A stretch of 64,000 bases of DNA from Symsagittifera roscoffensis (GCF_963678635.1 NW_026971233.1:273342-337341); one strand, 5' to 3'; shown: positions 11,793 through 24,856, counted from the first letter of the stretch. The notes: generated by a model from the letters alone, not told the origin. Numbers and translations are program-made.

Positions 11793-13085
11793 GAATGAAC
11801 TAACCAGACTCGTTGTGTTTCTATCCTAAAGAAATCAAAAAAATTTTTTTGATCAGATGTATAATTGAGTTCCTAATATTCTATAATCGAAACCAGTGAG
11901 GACAAATTTTTCCGTGATAATTTTAAAGGGCGAGCAGAATAATAAAAATATCTCAAAACTCATACGGTGGTTCAGGGATAACCGATGTTTACTTGGTCCA
12001 CACTGTTTTGCTTGACAACTTTTCTCAAATTTTACAAGAGCACATTGCTCTGGAAGCAGCATAAACTCAATATTTTCTTCTTCTTCAAATCCTTGATTGC
12101 CTGGTTGTTTAAATCTATTCATTATCATCGGCATTACAAAGCAAAAGTTTAATTTACTTTTTCCAGGAAAAAAAATCGAAAAAATCATGAGAGCTACTTG
12201 AATTTTCATTTAGAACACTAAGAATTTCATTCAAATGGAACAATGAGAGAATTGCATTGCTCTTGACTTCGTGCCTACTTGAAATACTTGAAAACCAGGG
12301 ATTTTTATAGATTCTCTAATCGATTGCTTACGTATTTTAGCTGTATTTTCAAGAAAAAAGATCGTGATGATTCAATAAATTTTACACGGAAACTTAACTA
12401 AAATGTCGAGAGCTCTATTTGTTACTCTTGAATGGAAACGCCTGAAAATCAAAATTTTTTTATTCAAATTTCTAGCATCACTTGTGGTCCTTTTTATCGG
12501 CTGTATCTGAAGTAAAACACGTGATTTTTCAGGTAAAAAGATTGTATAAGCTGTGATGGTCATCTTTCAGGAGAATATTTATCAAATAAAAGCAAGCTAA
12601 TTTTCAAGTGATACTTACATAAAATTTTAAAATATTTTGTAGGTTTTCTGTTCCATTGCTCACGTGTTTTTTTTTTGTTTTTTCGTTCGAAAAAAACGTA
12701 TCTTTGTCTGACGAAAGACTTTGATTGGCTAAAAAAGACGGCGATTAATCTCTAATTTGTTTTTCGTTTCAGAAAAAGCCGGCACATTAGTTTTTGAAGC
12801 ACATTACTTCTTGCACTTGTTTTCCGAACAGTTGAAAATTTTCCCAGCAATGAGATAGAACTATGTTAACTATTTGAAAAAAATTTCAAACAAAACTTTA
12901 AAACGAAAACCTTCTTTGGATTTCTGTCTGAACTGGCAGTGGAAATTTAAATCGAACAATTAAAATTTCCAAATCAGTTTAAATAAAAAACATAAGTATT
13001 TCAATTCAAAAAGATTGCCATAACTGCAAACGGGTCTTCAGAATCAAGTAAAACTAACAAAAAAAAACTCACAAAACTAAAAGAA
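11793..13085. other. AT-rich DNA without a supported gene
   Basis: Short open stretches occur on the minus strand (11,853-12,209 and 12,372-12,563), without motifs, homologues in the window or convincing splice signals. I see nothing else here. Confidence 0.4.
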
Positions 13086-13990
13086 ATGTTTATTCATATT
13101 GTGAGTTTTCTTCCCGATTCCGATTTAGATTTAGAAGTTTTTTGAAGATCGAAAGGAATTGCTATTTGTTTCAACCATGGTTGCTTGAGCACATCACTTT
13201 CGTATCTTGTTTTGAGCTCCCCAACTAAAAAATAGTTGGACCATACAAAAGCTGCGTCCTTGTCAACATATTCAAAAATTGATATGAGTTACTATGTGAT
13301 TTATGATTGACTTCTGAATACAGTTAGGATTTTTTGTTATTGGTTCATCATTTGTCGGAAGGATTTTATTTACCATCAAATTGTTCAAAATATTTTAAAT
13401 TCTAGCCAACATTGCACCATAATGGTCCATATATGACTTGTCATTATCGATCTTTTTCTCCAAATTCCTTGACGGAAACGCTAGAGAACACGAAGTAAAA
13501 GTTATATTAAACCTTTGCAACACAATCGTTCCATCTTTTTGGTAGGCACATGAAGATCTGATTTTTCAAACGTTAACTGCAAATTTTCGAATCTTCAAAT
13601 TTTCCTACTTTTATTTTAAATAATCATTAGGTTCCATATGCTGCCATCAAATGTGCGGTCATCAATTAGATCGGTCTATAAACAGGAACGATTGCGCAAA
13701 TATAAACTAGAATTCAGCGTATTTTTCGTTCACTACTGTAAGATCGGGGAGAAAACGGGCAGTCAAAAAGTTTTGCATGCAGGGGTTGAAACAGAGAGCA
13801 TGTATAAAAAAGCTGCAAAATGAATCAACGTACGGTAGTTTGGCTGCCAACAATCAGCTGATTTTTGTCTCAAGTTTTTTTTCGGACCTAATATATCATC
13901 TCAATTGCACATCATCCCAACTAAAACTACAAATCATCTGCCATTGTATTTTAATCCAAGCAAGATTACCTTCGTATTTCAATGTGCTAA
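13086..13990. repeat. Diverged dispersed repeat, copy 1 of 3
   Basis: Shares ordered blocks with 14,420-14,930 and 15,050-15,640. They are a gttgcttgagca block, a gactTctgaatacagttagga block, an accataatg block, a ccttgacg block, a tttttggtaggc...gaagatctg block, then a tcaattaga..gtct..aaca.gaacgatcgc block near 13,660. Identity is low (many substitutions and indels). It could be an old gene duplication or transposon; no coding frame is preserved in either direction. Confidence 0.6.
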
Positions 13991-14419
13991 TTTGAGTTAA
14001 TAAGTTATTTTGACTATGGACTAAATTTTTACAACATTAGATATAATAAAACTTTCACGCGATTTAAGCTTGAGGTTTTGATGAGAGTAATTGTGGTCAA
14101 CTCAGCTCATTTAAAATTGTTGCGGTCCTTGACATTCGAATGAATCTAGGAGGCAAAAAAAACGTAAATCCGACTGATCAATTCTGAGAGCAAACAAGCC
14201 ATTGTTTTTGTGAAAACACTTTGTTTATTGACCTACAGATATCTACGAATTAATGCTGAGCCATTATCCCTCGAGTTTTTTATCACGATTACTGTGATTC
14301 AACGTAGTTTCAAATGTCAAAAAATAGCACCAAATGAGCAATCGCTTCCTGGTTTGGTTTGAAAAATGCATGATCTTGCAATATCTCAATCATTACATAT
14401 CTCAATCATTACCGTCTTA

Positions 14420-14930
14420 GAATTGATTTCGAAGTTTCATGAAGCTCGAAGTTAATAGCTACTTGTTTCGCCCCATGCTTGCTTGAGCATTCGTTTTTTG
14501 TATCCTGTTGGAGATTCCCACTCAAAGCAAATTCATCAAACCATATTCAAGCTGCGTCACAGTCAACAGATTTGATAAACTGACTCGATTTATCTATGTG
14601 ACTTATCTTTGACTTCTGAATAGAGTTAGGAATTTGTATGTTTCTGTAATTCTTGGAAAGATTTTCTTAAAAACATTTTGTTCAAATTGGTTAAACTTTA
14701 GCAACTATTGGACCATAATGTTCCTCAAACGGCTTAGTATCTCCAAACTTTTCCTTCGTTTTCCTTGACGAGGATAGTAAAGATTTCGAAAAAAAATCTT
14801 ACCGAGACATTTGCACCCCAAATGCTGCATGTTTTCGGTAGGCGATCGAAGATCTGAATTTTCAAATGTAAGTAGCAAACAGTCGAAATTTGTTTGCTTC
14901 TGATTATTTAATTTATCTTTAGGTTCTCTT
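14420..14930. repeat. Diverged dispersed repeat, copy 2 of 3
   Basis: Same block order as copy 1 from the tgcttgagca word (about 14,480) through gacttctgaatagagttagg, accataatg and ccttgacgag to the tttcggtaggcgatcgaagatctgaa region (about 14,830-14,860). It then diverges. Confidence 0.6.
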
Positions 14931-15049
14931 TTGTTTGCTCCTTCCTGTTTCCTTTCTATCAGTTAAAATATCATTGGTTTTTTTTTCGTTTAGGAAATCT
15001 TCTTTCACTACCACTACTTTAGATTCGGGGACAAAAAGGGAAAAGAAAA

Positions 15050-15640
15050 TTCTGCCAGCGTTGTCACTTATGATTGACTCCTGAGTACGGTAAGGAGTTT
15101 CATTGTTTCTTTACTTCTTTAAACGATTTTTTTACTATCAGCTATATCATAAAGTTTGAAGTTTTAGCGACTATTACCCCATATTCGCACTTGGTTTCTT
15201 GGAATTTTTCCGCCATGTTCCTTGACGAGAATGCTAGGAATTTTTTTAAAAAAATTTTAGTGAAAGTTTTGATCCCCAATTGTTCCATGTTTTTGGTAGG
15301 CGGATGAACATCTGGACTTGAAGACGTAAACCGCAAATAATCAAATTTTGTTTCCTTCTGGTCTTTTTTTTCAAACTTGATACCATTAATTAGACCGTTC
15401 TAAAAACTAGAACGATCGCTCGAGTAGATACTTTATTCTGTAAAAATCGTTCATAACTGTTCATAACAGTTCAATGGCCACAAAAATGGACTCCAAATTT
15501 TCTCCTCGCTGGACTTGATACCGACAATATTTCGACAAAAAGCAGCAATATGAATTTACTTGAAGTAGTTTGGAAGACGAAAAAAACTGATATCTGATTT
15601 GCAAGTATGTTGATAATCTTTGTACCACTTTTATGTTCGG
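15050..15640. repeat. Diverged dispersed repeat, copy 3 of 3
   Basis: Starts at the tgattgactcctgagtac block and keeps ccttgacgagaatgctagga, tttttggtaggcggatgaa and the attagaccgttctaaaaact block (15,388). It lacks the first third of copies 1 and 2. No coding capacity recognised. Confidence 0.55.
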
Positions 15641-16636
15641 ACATAATGATTTTTCACAAAACCTATTATAATGTTTTCTTTCACCTCTGAGTCATTGCTA
15701 ATCGAAAGTAGTAGCGTATGTTGCTCTTCTGTTTCCTTCGAAAATCAGGAACGTTCTCAGAGCGAAGAGTATCAACTACTTGTTTTGACAACATCTGCTT
15801 TCTTGCAGTGCATATTTTGCATACTGCTGGCGCATATAGCTCAATATTTTACAAAATGAGAAACCTCAATTGCACTTTCAACCTAATTCTGATTCACGCC
15901 ATAAAATTAATAAAATACCTGCGTATTTCCAGGCCTCACATGACGGTTTAATAATTGGGGGTCAACTTGAATTTTTTGTCAAAGTACTCTATTTTCGGCA
16001 CCTAATTTGTTTCGAGTACCTGCAGAACTTCATTCTCCGATGCAAATTTACTAAAACATATGACAGTACACAAAGTGTTGAAATTCTTGCTGCAACTTCA
16101 TAAAGCGGGGATCCTAAGAGACGGGATTTTAAAGCTCGGAAAAGTTTTGTTTAATTTGAACATGCTCAGATTGTCGAAATTTTTTTCTTTAATTTTTTTT
16201 GAACGCTTCCTGACTAAACCAGGATCTCCCTTTTGTAATTATTATGCATTTCTTTCATTTAATTTGGTTTGCAATTACCGTTTATAAAGACTGACAAAGG
16301 TCTTGAAAAGTTTTAAGGAGGTATCCTGAAAAAACGATTTTTTTCTCAAAAGTAAAACAGCATCGGGTTTGCATGGCCGAATACCCCCATTAGATCCGGT
16401 AAGGATAATTTGCCTTGACACTTTTTTTCGAAAAGCTGCCAAAAACTGCCATAACAGAAAAAACTCAGAAAAATTATGCTCTACAACATTTGTATTCGAT
16501 GATATCCAACACGGTGGTCGTTTTGATACCAGCCGATGCTAGATATCGATACTTTTTCCCATTCGAAAGGACTGATTGACCGACGGTTTTTCCGCTGTGT
16601 TGTTTTTTGCCTTTTTGACTTACTAACTCAGTTCAA
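15641..16636. other. AT-rich DNA without a supported gene
   Basis: Overlapping short plus-strand open stretches (15,671-16,287) carry no motif and no splice pattern I can defend. One hydrophobic stretch near 15,790-15,850 is not enough for a call. Confidence 0.35.
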
Positions 16637-16872
16637 TAGGCTGCGGAAAAGGCAATTGTTCAATACAGTAAATTCCGACAAAAAATATAGCTTAATCTTA
16701 CAAAATTATGTCTAAGACTGTTTACAGAGGTCAACCGTAGGTGACAGACAGTTAGCACCGAAGGTCGGGACCTGTCAGGATCTAGTTTGCACAACAAATG
16801 ACAGCTTATTGATGCATAGAAATTGAGAACTCTTATGAACTGATTTAGCACCATATGAAACTCCCCCTTCAA
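16637..16872 (-). repeat. Probable 3' LTR of an old Ty3/gypsy element
   Basis: Direct-repeat partner of 21,917-22,150. Shared blocks in the same order and orientation are tacagtaaa.ttcgacaaaaa, ttaatcttacaaa, acagaggtcaaccg..g.tgacagac, ctg.caggatct and caacaaatgacagct. Numerous substitutions show age. The internal region between the two repeats holds minus-strand gag and pol remnants, so this copy is the downstream LTR. Confidence 0.75.
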
Positions 16873-16999
16873 TGAATGAAAAAATTTTGAATGACTGAAA
16901 AAATGATAACTTTAATGACTGAAATCCAGGGACATATAACATGTATAGATTAAATAGCGAAAATTACTGATTCTCAGATTAAATAATATACAAGTTTTG

Positions 17000-17950
17000 T
17001 ATAAACGAGTTTTTAAAAAGTTTTTACAAAATTACTTAGCTTAGTGATAAGGTGTTGAACTTGTGACCGAACGCCGTTCAGCCCTCTCCCTGGGCTCACG
17101 ACAGTTTCAAAAATTTTCAGTTTTTTCATTTATATTCTGAGGCTCACGAGGAGCAGATGAGTTGCTTTGGCCGGAACGTGTTGTCGTCACTTTCAGTATT
17201 GAGTGGCGTTACGTTTACGGTTTCGCTTCTCCCTTTGTCGCCTCCTTTCTCTTCTTGGCTCCCTTGTTCTGTAGTCGATGGTTATGGTTGCCCCTCTGGT
17301 AGTGACGAAGAGGCCCATTTCGCCGAGATAATTGGCAAATTATCACTGTCATCGCTTTCTGACGCACTGTTTGGTTCAAACCGTCGTCCCGATTGCTTCC
17401 TTTTTATTGGTTCGGTTGCAATGGTCTTTTACTTTCTTCGTCGATGCATTTCTTGCGGAGTTGGAGGTGCTTGATAATCCTCTACAGTCCTCTTGTCCTG
17501 TGGCTTTGGTTTCGCTGCCATTCCCGATTACCTAAGCACAATGCCTTTTCTTAGCTTAAGCGTAGGGGACTCTCTGTTTTCAGTTTTGAATGGTTTAATT
17601 TATACCTTTTTAGGCTCCGATGCCCGGACCGCTAGTATAATGATCTGGAGGGTGCTGGTTACTCCGTTTGCACCCTTGGCTTCAGAATGAACGATTCATC
17701 GTCCTGGTTGAGAATCTGCTGGTCCGTCAGTTTCCGCGAGTGGCTTCGTTGCTTGAGATCATAGGTAAGGTCAGAGCGCACGTCCTAGTTACTTTTATTG
17801 GGATGAGGCATGTCTTACAACTTGGAGTCCGCTTCATTTAAACCAGCAGCTTTTGATTTAATCACTCGAGACCAATTTAGATTTTGAAGGGATTGTTTTT
17901 TTTCGTTAGATTTCTTATCACCATATTAGCTTCCCGACTGTGGTGTGTCT
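17000..17950. other. 3' internal part of the gypsy relic, no product recognised
   Basis: More GC-rich than the surroundings, as expected for the internal region of the element. Several overlapping short plus-strand frames are probably antisense shadows. The minus strand should encode the end of integrase and any linker, but I find no motif. Confidence 0.35.
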
Positions 17951-17999
17951 CGAATGGCGAGATTTTCAATTTAGCATTAATTGAGAACCGTGGAGCGCC

Positions 18000-18400
18000 G
18001 AGTGCGTTTCGAGCATTTTCTACGAGAGTTCCGGATGTTTTTCATGCGCATATGTAATATTGAGTTTTGAGGCTACCGAAGGTACGCTGTACGGACCCGG
18101 CTGCACGATGGTCATTTAACGGCGATTTTTTGATCTTGATGCCCTCCCTGCTACAGAAAGCCTTTACGTCGTGTATAAATCTAGTTCAATGATCGACGTG
18201 GACTTTCCGGGGTACTGCTTGGGTTCTTGTGTAGATTTTAGAAGTTTCAGGATTTGTCGGACCGGTTATTACAGCAGACCATTGCTGACGGCCATCGCGA
18301 GAAACGTTCTACTGCTACTAGTATGAACTTCTTAGATTTGTTCAAATAGTTAACGGGTCCCTAAAAATCAGATTAAACCGATTCGTTGGGTTCTTTTTTC
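18000..18400 (-). pseudogene. Integrase core traces (gypsy relic)
   Basis: Minus-strand reading contains an ERFSRWPSAM block near 18,330-18,290, the sort of sequence that follows the first catalytic aspartate of Ty3/gypsy integrases (usually VDxFSRWP). The aspartate position reads E here. No continuous frame and no second or third catalytic residue could be placed. Assignment rests on this block and on its place downstream of RNase H. Confidence 0.4.
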
Positions 18401-18817
18401 CTCCGAGCTTATCTTATGATTTAAGAGTTTCTCTGTCACAATTAAGTTGCGAATCGGAAATGTATTGCAAATTTAAAAAAACTGCAAAGCTATTAAATCG
18501 AGAAGGGATGTTACTCTTCTCACAATTTTGTATCCGCAGTGAGCAACTGGCCTACAAATTATTTGAGCCCACTGTTGGAATAGTCTCACCTTTAAACACC
18601 GAAGTTATTGATAATGTTGTGCTTTTTCTAATCTATCTTAATTTTTGGTAATAGCTTTTAAGTTTGAATGTGTTGATAACTCTTCTATTTCGTTACTAAA
18701 ATTTCCAAAACTTGATCCAGTTTTTTTGATTGTTTGATTCCAAAACTTCTGCGTAATTTCTTTCTGAATGAGTATTGGCACCAACCAAATTCTCATTCTT
18801 TTTGCGTGACCAACAGT

Positions 18818-19759
18818 TTATGCAAATGGCTTCTGATTGGTCCATTTCCACTTGCATGACTTGATGACCTCTATCGACGTGTCTTTCGACGATATTTTGC
18901 ATGCTGCAATTCTATTAAAAGATGACGGTTTATTATTAGTAAATTTAGGTTCCCTGGATGCTTTATTACTCAAACTAGGTCCCCTTGATGCGTTATTTAT
19001 GTTAAATCCGAGAGTGATGAGTATTGAGTTGATTTTTTCAACGGTGAGCATATTATCATATGTACTAGTTGGTGCTGCATCATTGCTCGAGTTTTTTGAG
19101 AGATAATCCGCTAAAACTTTTTTCGCCCCTGGCTTATGCTCCACTTGGTAATTAAAAGGAACTAGTTGAACTAGACACCGCGTCAGACAACTAAACATTA
19201 TCTTGTTCTTTTGTGATTGCCGTTTCGAAAAAAAAGTAAGGCTTTATGATCTGTTACTACTTGAAATTTGCGGCTCAATATAAAGTTTCGAGAAGCTTCA
19301 GCCCCCACACAACTGCCAACATTTCTAAATTTTTCGTTGAGTACTTTTTTTGGCATCGCTTAGGTGCCTTGAGGCAAACAACCGCCAGTCTTCAGTTCCT
19401 AACGGCTCGAGAATGGCACGTATATTGTTATGGTTTGCTTCAGACACAATTCTTATAACTTTATGAACATCAAAATGGCGAAGTTCAACGATGTTTGTAA
19501 CTTGTTTCTTTAAACTTTCAAAAACGCATAGACATTGAGTTGTCCAGATATGGTCGTTGTTTTTGCTCAAAAGTGAGCGTAATGGTGCGGAGTTTTCGGC
19601 CAAAACCGGTATTTCTTTCTGAATGTAATGTATCGACCCCATAGACGATTTCAGTTGCAATAACGTACGAGGCGGTTTCAATGATTTGATGGGTTCCGTC
19701 TTCCGCACCAAGGGTGTTACTACAGTGGACGTTATCTTATGCCCCAGCCAATTGCACAC
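18818..19759 (-). pseudogene. RT thumb and RNase H remnant (gypsy relic)
   Basis: 19,759-19,325 reads from a WLGHKIT block (RT end) through QLKSSMGSIHYIQKEIPVLA, PLRSLL and VFESLKKQV to the RNase H start (ELRHFDVHKVIRIV, then N-I-R-A-ILEPLG) and ASRHLSDAKK. The usual D of the D-A-S triad reads E-A (VSEANH). 19,198-18,818 gives the RNase H end, with VEHKPGAKKVLADYLSKN (the D-Y-LS block). Frames are broken between the two. Typical of Ty3/gypsy pol. Confidence 0.8.
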
Positions 19760-20880
19760 GCTTCGCGCAAATATACTTTTCGTAAGGTTTTAGGACATAT
19801 TTTCCTTATCCAGTTTTTTAAAATTCTCTCGATCATCTCGATATGATTTATTTCGGTTCTTTTAATTACTACCAAGATGTTGTCTATAAAAGCATGCGCT
19901 TGCGGAAATTCCAGCACACTGGTAAGCCCAGAGAAACCTGATTGGAAACGATAAGTACTAGTCGACCGGCCTCCTTTAAGTGAGCATTTGAATTGTATAC
20001 TTATTTTTGCGCTCGCTCAGAGGTAATTGGCCGTAAGCATACTTCAGGTCCATGGTCGAAAAAACAATATTCCCCATTTTTTTCTCACTAATCGATTGGC
20101 CCACGGGGTCACTTATTTCTTCTATATTCGACATCTTGTATTCGTTTTTGTGCACTTGCTTATGAGGTTTTCATGATTCAAGCGCTAGTTTCACTGATCC
20201 GTCTTTTTTCACGGTTATTGCGATTGGCGATACGGTGTATTTATCGGGGCATTCTTTTAATTTTTCGATATAGCCTTGCTTTGATAAATTTTCAATTTCG
20301 TTCTCCACCTTGTCTTGCAATGTTATTGGAACTCGTCGGTTTTCTGTTGTATTGGGATCAGTTTTTCAAAAAATTCCACGAAAAATGTTTGATTGCTTAC
20401 TGAATTAGTCCTACCACGAATCCAGTGCAGCATCTTGTCCCGATTCCCATCGTCGCTCCTCGTTGATGGTCATGAAACGAGTCCCTGTCGTTTGCTGCAT
20501 CAACTGCAAGTCCAACTTTGACATCAAATCTCTCTCTATGATGGACGGCCGGCTCCCTTCTATGATATTGATCTTTGCGTCCACTTTCTAACCGTTGGAT
20601 TCAAGGATCACATTAGTTTTTCCTATCAGTTCAGAGGATTATTACCGTTGTCCCGAAATTCATTGCCTTCTGCCGCGAGTGCCTCCAACTTCAAATGTAC
20701 TGATCTAGGTGTACTTTCCAGTTCTCCGATGGTGAAAAAAGATATTGAGAACCCACTATCTATCCACACCCGACTAGTTTAAATGTTGATGCGGATTGGC
20801 AGTGGAGCCCCGGCGATCTTGAGTTCGGTACATTCGGTACATTTCTTGTGCCGTACAGCCATTACCATGTAGTCTCCCGA
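19732..20880 (-). pseudogene. Protease/RT palm remnant (gypsy relic)
   Basis: 19,917-19,732 encodes a block AHAFIDNILVVIKR that matches the RT palm motif surrounding YxDD, here with only one aspartate (FIDN). Upstream (to about 20.9 kb) I see only short frames, consistent with the rest of RT and the protease but without identifiable active-site residues. Catalytically dead as read. Confidence 0.6.
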
Positions 20881-21339
20881 ACTATCGGAGTCCCACGAGT
20901 GTGCTACTGGTTCACTTGGATTCACCAGCCGATGGAGCTTTCTTGTTGGGATGCCAGATTGTCCATGTCCCGAGAATTCTCATTGCTATCATGCTCCTGT
21001 ATCTTTCCCACTGCCCCTCGGTCTCGCTGGTTTCGCGTTTTCCCCTACATGTACGTTCTTAATGTCCAAATTGTTGCCTGTGACCCCCTTTTCTGGACAG
21101 TAGTTTATGTGTTCCCGCGTGATATTGGGTGATCACAATTATAGCTTCAATTGCTTGGCATAATTCTCCCCCAGTTAGATCTGCGCCCTTGGTATGTGCA
21201 CCCCCTCTGGTTCGGATTTTGATTGGATTGCTTCTTCAGATAATCCCTGTGCGCCAGTTATTCCCCCGGTTTATGTTGCTCTGTAGGGTTATGCATATTT
21301 GTCAGGACGATCATAAAAAAGGGCCAATATAAAAATTTC

Positions 21340-21820
21340 CTCAGGTGTTTTGGTTGATCGACACAACTCATTTTGCGCCTGCCGATTGTTCATGTTCACA
21401 ATGAACACGACACGCAGAATTGGCTTATCTAATGCCCCGAAATTATATCTAGCGGCGAGCTCGCATATAACTAAACGGTACTGCTCAAGACTTCCGTTGA
21501 CCTGTTGTTTCCTAGCGAGACGTTGAAACGTTTCGTACGCCTGATTTCTCTCCTTTTTGAGTTCCGAATCGATGGCGTCTAAAATCCTCGGGTAACGAAG
21601 GTTGATAGGTCTAAATGTGACCGTCTCTTATGGATCTCGTCCTGCCCCTTCTTGCTCAGACACAGATACAGTTTTGACATGAGAGTTTGCTCGCTTCCTA
21701 CCTTATTTTTGCCCGCCAGCAAAGCTGTAAACTGGGTTCCGGTGAAACTGGCTGCAAAATAAGTCTTCTTAGGATTTGGCGGTGTTTCGCTACCATTCCC
21801 CACTGTAGTCTATTCATCAA
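21340..21820 (-). pseudogene. gag remnant (gypsy relic)
   Basis: Minus-strand reading begins around 21,803 (MGNGSETPPNPKKTYFAASF) and runs through a helical capsid-like region with SKLYLCLSKKGQDEIHKRR. Continuation in other frames to about 21,340 includes an AYETFQRLARKQQV block, a usual retroviral-type capsid helix pattern. There are at least two frameshifts. No zinc knuckle found. Confidence 0.6.
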
Positions 21821-21906
21821 AAACTCACATACCATTGGCGGTTCGTTGCTTTTCGGGGGTCAGAAACCGAAGATAGCAAGGTTTTTTCCTCCTACTTGTA
21901 ACTGAT

Positions 21907-21916
21907 GGCTGCGCCA
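21907..21916 (-). promoter_or_regulatory. Probable tRNA primer-binding site
   Basis: On the minus strand this reads TGGCGCAGCC, three bases downstream of the right LTR. It begins with the TGG complementary to a tRNA CCA end, so it is placed and shaped as a reverse-transcription primer site. The tRNA identity cannot be told from the sequence alone. Confidence 0.6.
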
Positions 21917-22150
21917 GGTTGAAAAAGAAATGGTTCAGTACAGTAAACTTCGACAAAAAGTCTAAATTAATCTTACAAAGTATAGTCCACGAGTGATTAC
22001 AGAAGTCAACCGAAGATGACAGACGGCACTGAAAGCTGGGAACTGCCAGGATCTTATTAGCACCACAAATGACAGCTGAATGATGACTACAAATAGTGTA
22101 GTCTCATGAACTGCATTAGCAATATATGACAAGACAAAAAGACAAAATAG
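21917..22150 (-). repeat. Probable 5' LTR of an old Ty3/gypsy element
   Basis: Partner of 16,637-16,872 and adjacent to the primer-binding site. It keeps the same ordered blocks but has diverged by many substitutions. I could not fix its outer terminus. Confidence 0.75.
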
Positions 22151-24850
22151 TTTTCCACAACAAAATTTTCTCCAAAACAAAATACACAGTGTTATTTTTT
22201 ATGCGAACTTTAATTAATTCAGCAAAAATTACAGAATGCGGTGATTTTTGCTTTTTGTCTTCGTATTTTAACTTTCCTTCTTAGTTTTTTTTTCAAAACA
22301 ATTTGGACTTACCATTTGTTGGAATTCAAGTGAGAGTATCCAAAAGTTTTTATTGAAACACCGGAATCCGTTCTCTACGTGTATGTGCGTGACACATATT
22401 TTAATTTGAACCTTTAACTCTTCAAAAGTAGGCTATTTAATGATTTCGAAAAAAAAGAAGAAAATATCTCATTTGCAGTAGATGCTCAGAAGGGCGCTCA
22501 AATCTTCATGAGATTCATTTAAGCGCTATGCTTCAATCTCTTTTCTCGAATTGTTAAAACAATTTCAAAATTTTGATATTTAACATTACCAATAGCTTAA
22601 ATGAACTCTTCGGCGGTGAGTAATGAAAACTATCGTCCATTACACTTTTCCGGTGTTTCCCGAAGTGTTTGATGTAGAAGCTTTCATTATTAGGGCAAAA
22701 TGTTAACATAGAAAACTACTCTCAGTTTATGGGAGACTTGCCAATGACTTTTTCATTAGTGAACAATGAGCTGCTAATAAACGTTTACTTTGATTTATCT
22801 CCATTAGTGCGAGAACTAACTTCACACATTTGATCTTTTCCTATAATCAAACTGTTCGTCTGAATAATTTTGAGAGCTCTTTGTTGAAAACAGTATTTCG
22901 GTGGCTGGACCTAATGGTCAAACTTGCAAAAGGACCTGGATACAAAATCTTCTATTTACATTTGCATGAAAACTATAGCAAAATAAACCATAAATTCTGG
23001 TCGTCAGGTCAGTTTATACCGGATTATTTTCATAGCGAGGAAAAGAAAATCTTCTGTTCCAGAATTTTTCAATGAAACTTCATTCAATTTTAACAGTTTT
23101 TCATGAGAGCATGGCGTTTTTCGAGGTGTTTGTAGGCATTCTTCGTGAGTATTTTTTTGCAACCGTTAATCAGGGTGATCCTGGTGTATGTTTGAAAGAG
23201 CTCACAGCCAGAAATGGATTACCTTGTAGCCTTGGTACTTGAAGCTTGCTTGCAGAAAAAGAACCGATGTACTTGATTTTCAGTTGAGAAATCCGATCTA
23301 TGATTTTTGTGAGAGAATAATTATTCATGTTTCAAAGTTTTGCCATTTTGATCATTCGAAAGAGTTGACAGTCGGTCTACTATATCCAACAGCTCAACCG
23401 TCTACTGTTTATCATGAAAGCTCAATCTAAAGTCTCAAAAGTGCGTCAAAAATTTAGAAAAGTACAATGCATGATTAATCTTATCATTTCAAATAAAGTC
23501 GACTAACAAAAAAAATTTATTGGTGTTATTTTCAAGCGTTATAGGAGGGTCGTACAATTCAAATTAACTATTTTGATTTTTTCAAATTAGGCTTGCCGGC
23601 TATGAGTTGTGTTGTAGTCTGCAATGTGAACACTTTGATGCAGCAACAAAAACAAGGCAATTTGACGAAAATTTTCTTGCTTTTCCTATGAATAACTTCA
23701 TAAATGATTTGTCTATTGATTCGAATTCACTGAATTTTGTTAGTTTTCACAGTAGTTGTTCTTAAGTTATTCATTTTGGTCTCATTCAACTCTTATTAAA
23801 AATTTGCGAGGAATTTTTTTTTTTGAAGCGTTAAAACACTGGAGGTTAAAGTGTAAATCAATTTTTAAAAAAAAAAACATTTTTCTGGGTTTTTTTACCT
23901 TCTCGAAGCCGTTTAGATGCTCGCCATAGCAGCGTTTTTTTTCCTCATAATCTTATGTCAAATTTTTGTGAAGGTGACAAGTTCGTCACGTGTACTGGTT
24001 ACTGAAAGATATCTTCGAAAGGAACTAAAGACTATTTGCTTATATCCAGCGGATAAAGTTCAGTAACTACCGAAAAGTTTTTTTTTCCATTGTTCAATTC
24101 AGCTCCAAGCATTTGTTTTGAGGATTATTTCGTGATGGTTGAAAAACAGAAACTTTCTATGCTATTAGTCTTTCAGGATAAAAAGACATAATTACCTCAA
24201 AACTTTGTTTAACTTTCACAATGTTCAAGTTTCTCAATTGTGTTTCATGGTATTTTTGTAAAGACGTGCAGTAATTTTTTAGTGGTTGATTTTACTTTTT
24301 GCAAAAAGTCTACGGTGCAATAACCTATAATTTTTCTCTGATTTTTTTTTTTCCTTTTACCTTCTCACTAAAACAATAAAAAACTTCAAACTCACGATTG
24401 GTTGGGATCCAACTACGAATAACCAGTATATGGTAGAAAATATAGTTTAATCGCATATCCAAGATATTGGGAGAACGTGTAGTCCATTTACAAGATCCAG
24501 AAAAGCTTGTGATATTTTTAATTTTCAATGGTTTTTCAAATGTAAGGAAGATAAAAATACTAATTGGATCATTTTCAAATATTTTGGGAGAACTCTCTGA
24601 TCATTTAATTGTAGTCTAATGAATGGATTCACTACAAGATGGACCTGTTTTCAATTCAGAGCTCTATCCAAGCATCAATGGTAATTCAAAGGGAAAGAAT
24701 TTTAAAAACAGAGGTTTTTCATACTACTTTTTTTGCTGAAAAAACACAAGCCACCTCAACATTTACTTTAAAATAGTTCTTGATTGACACAGATCAAGAC
24801 TTGGTGAAAAACAGAAAGGATTTTACTTAGAGGGAAAGGGTCTGCTTATT
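22151..24850. other. AT-rich DNA, no supported gene
   Basis: Several short open stretches on both strands, none with a recognisable motif. A minus-strand stretch at 24,325-24,528 and a plus-strand one at 22,830-23,075 could be exon fragments. Part of the latter (tgcatgaa.actatagcaaaa) resembles 26,865-26,890, so it may be a dispersed repeat. Confidence 0.35.
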
Positions 24851-24856
24851 TTGCAG

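Larger units (their letters stand above)
16637..22150 (-). mobile_element. Degenerate Ty3/gypsy LTR retrotransposon
   Basis: About 5.5 kb, bounded by two eroded direct repeats of about 235 bp, transcribed leftward. The order on the minus strand is LTR, primer-binding site (21,916-21,907), gag remnant (about 21.8-21.3 kb), protease/RT region (about 20.9-19.7), RT-RNase H (19.76-18.82), integrase traces (about 18.4-18.0), LTR. That is the gag-PR-RT-RH-IN order of Ty3/gypsy. Every gene is broken by stops and frameshifts and the LTRs are much diverged, so it is inactive and old. The region 17,000-17,950 has no recognisable product. Confidence 0.8.

Noticed and set aside
17038-17100. A-box/B-box-like words suggesting a tRNA or SINE head
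   Set aside because: Box spacing is about 10 bp too short, the B box has mismatches and no cloverleaf can be folded.
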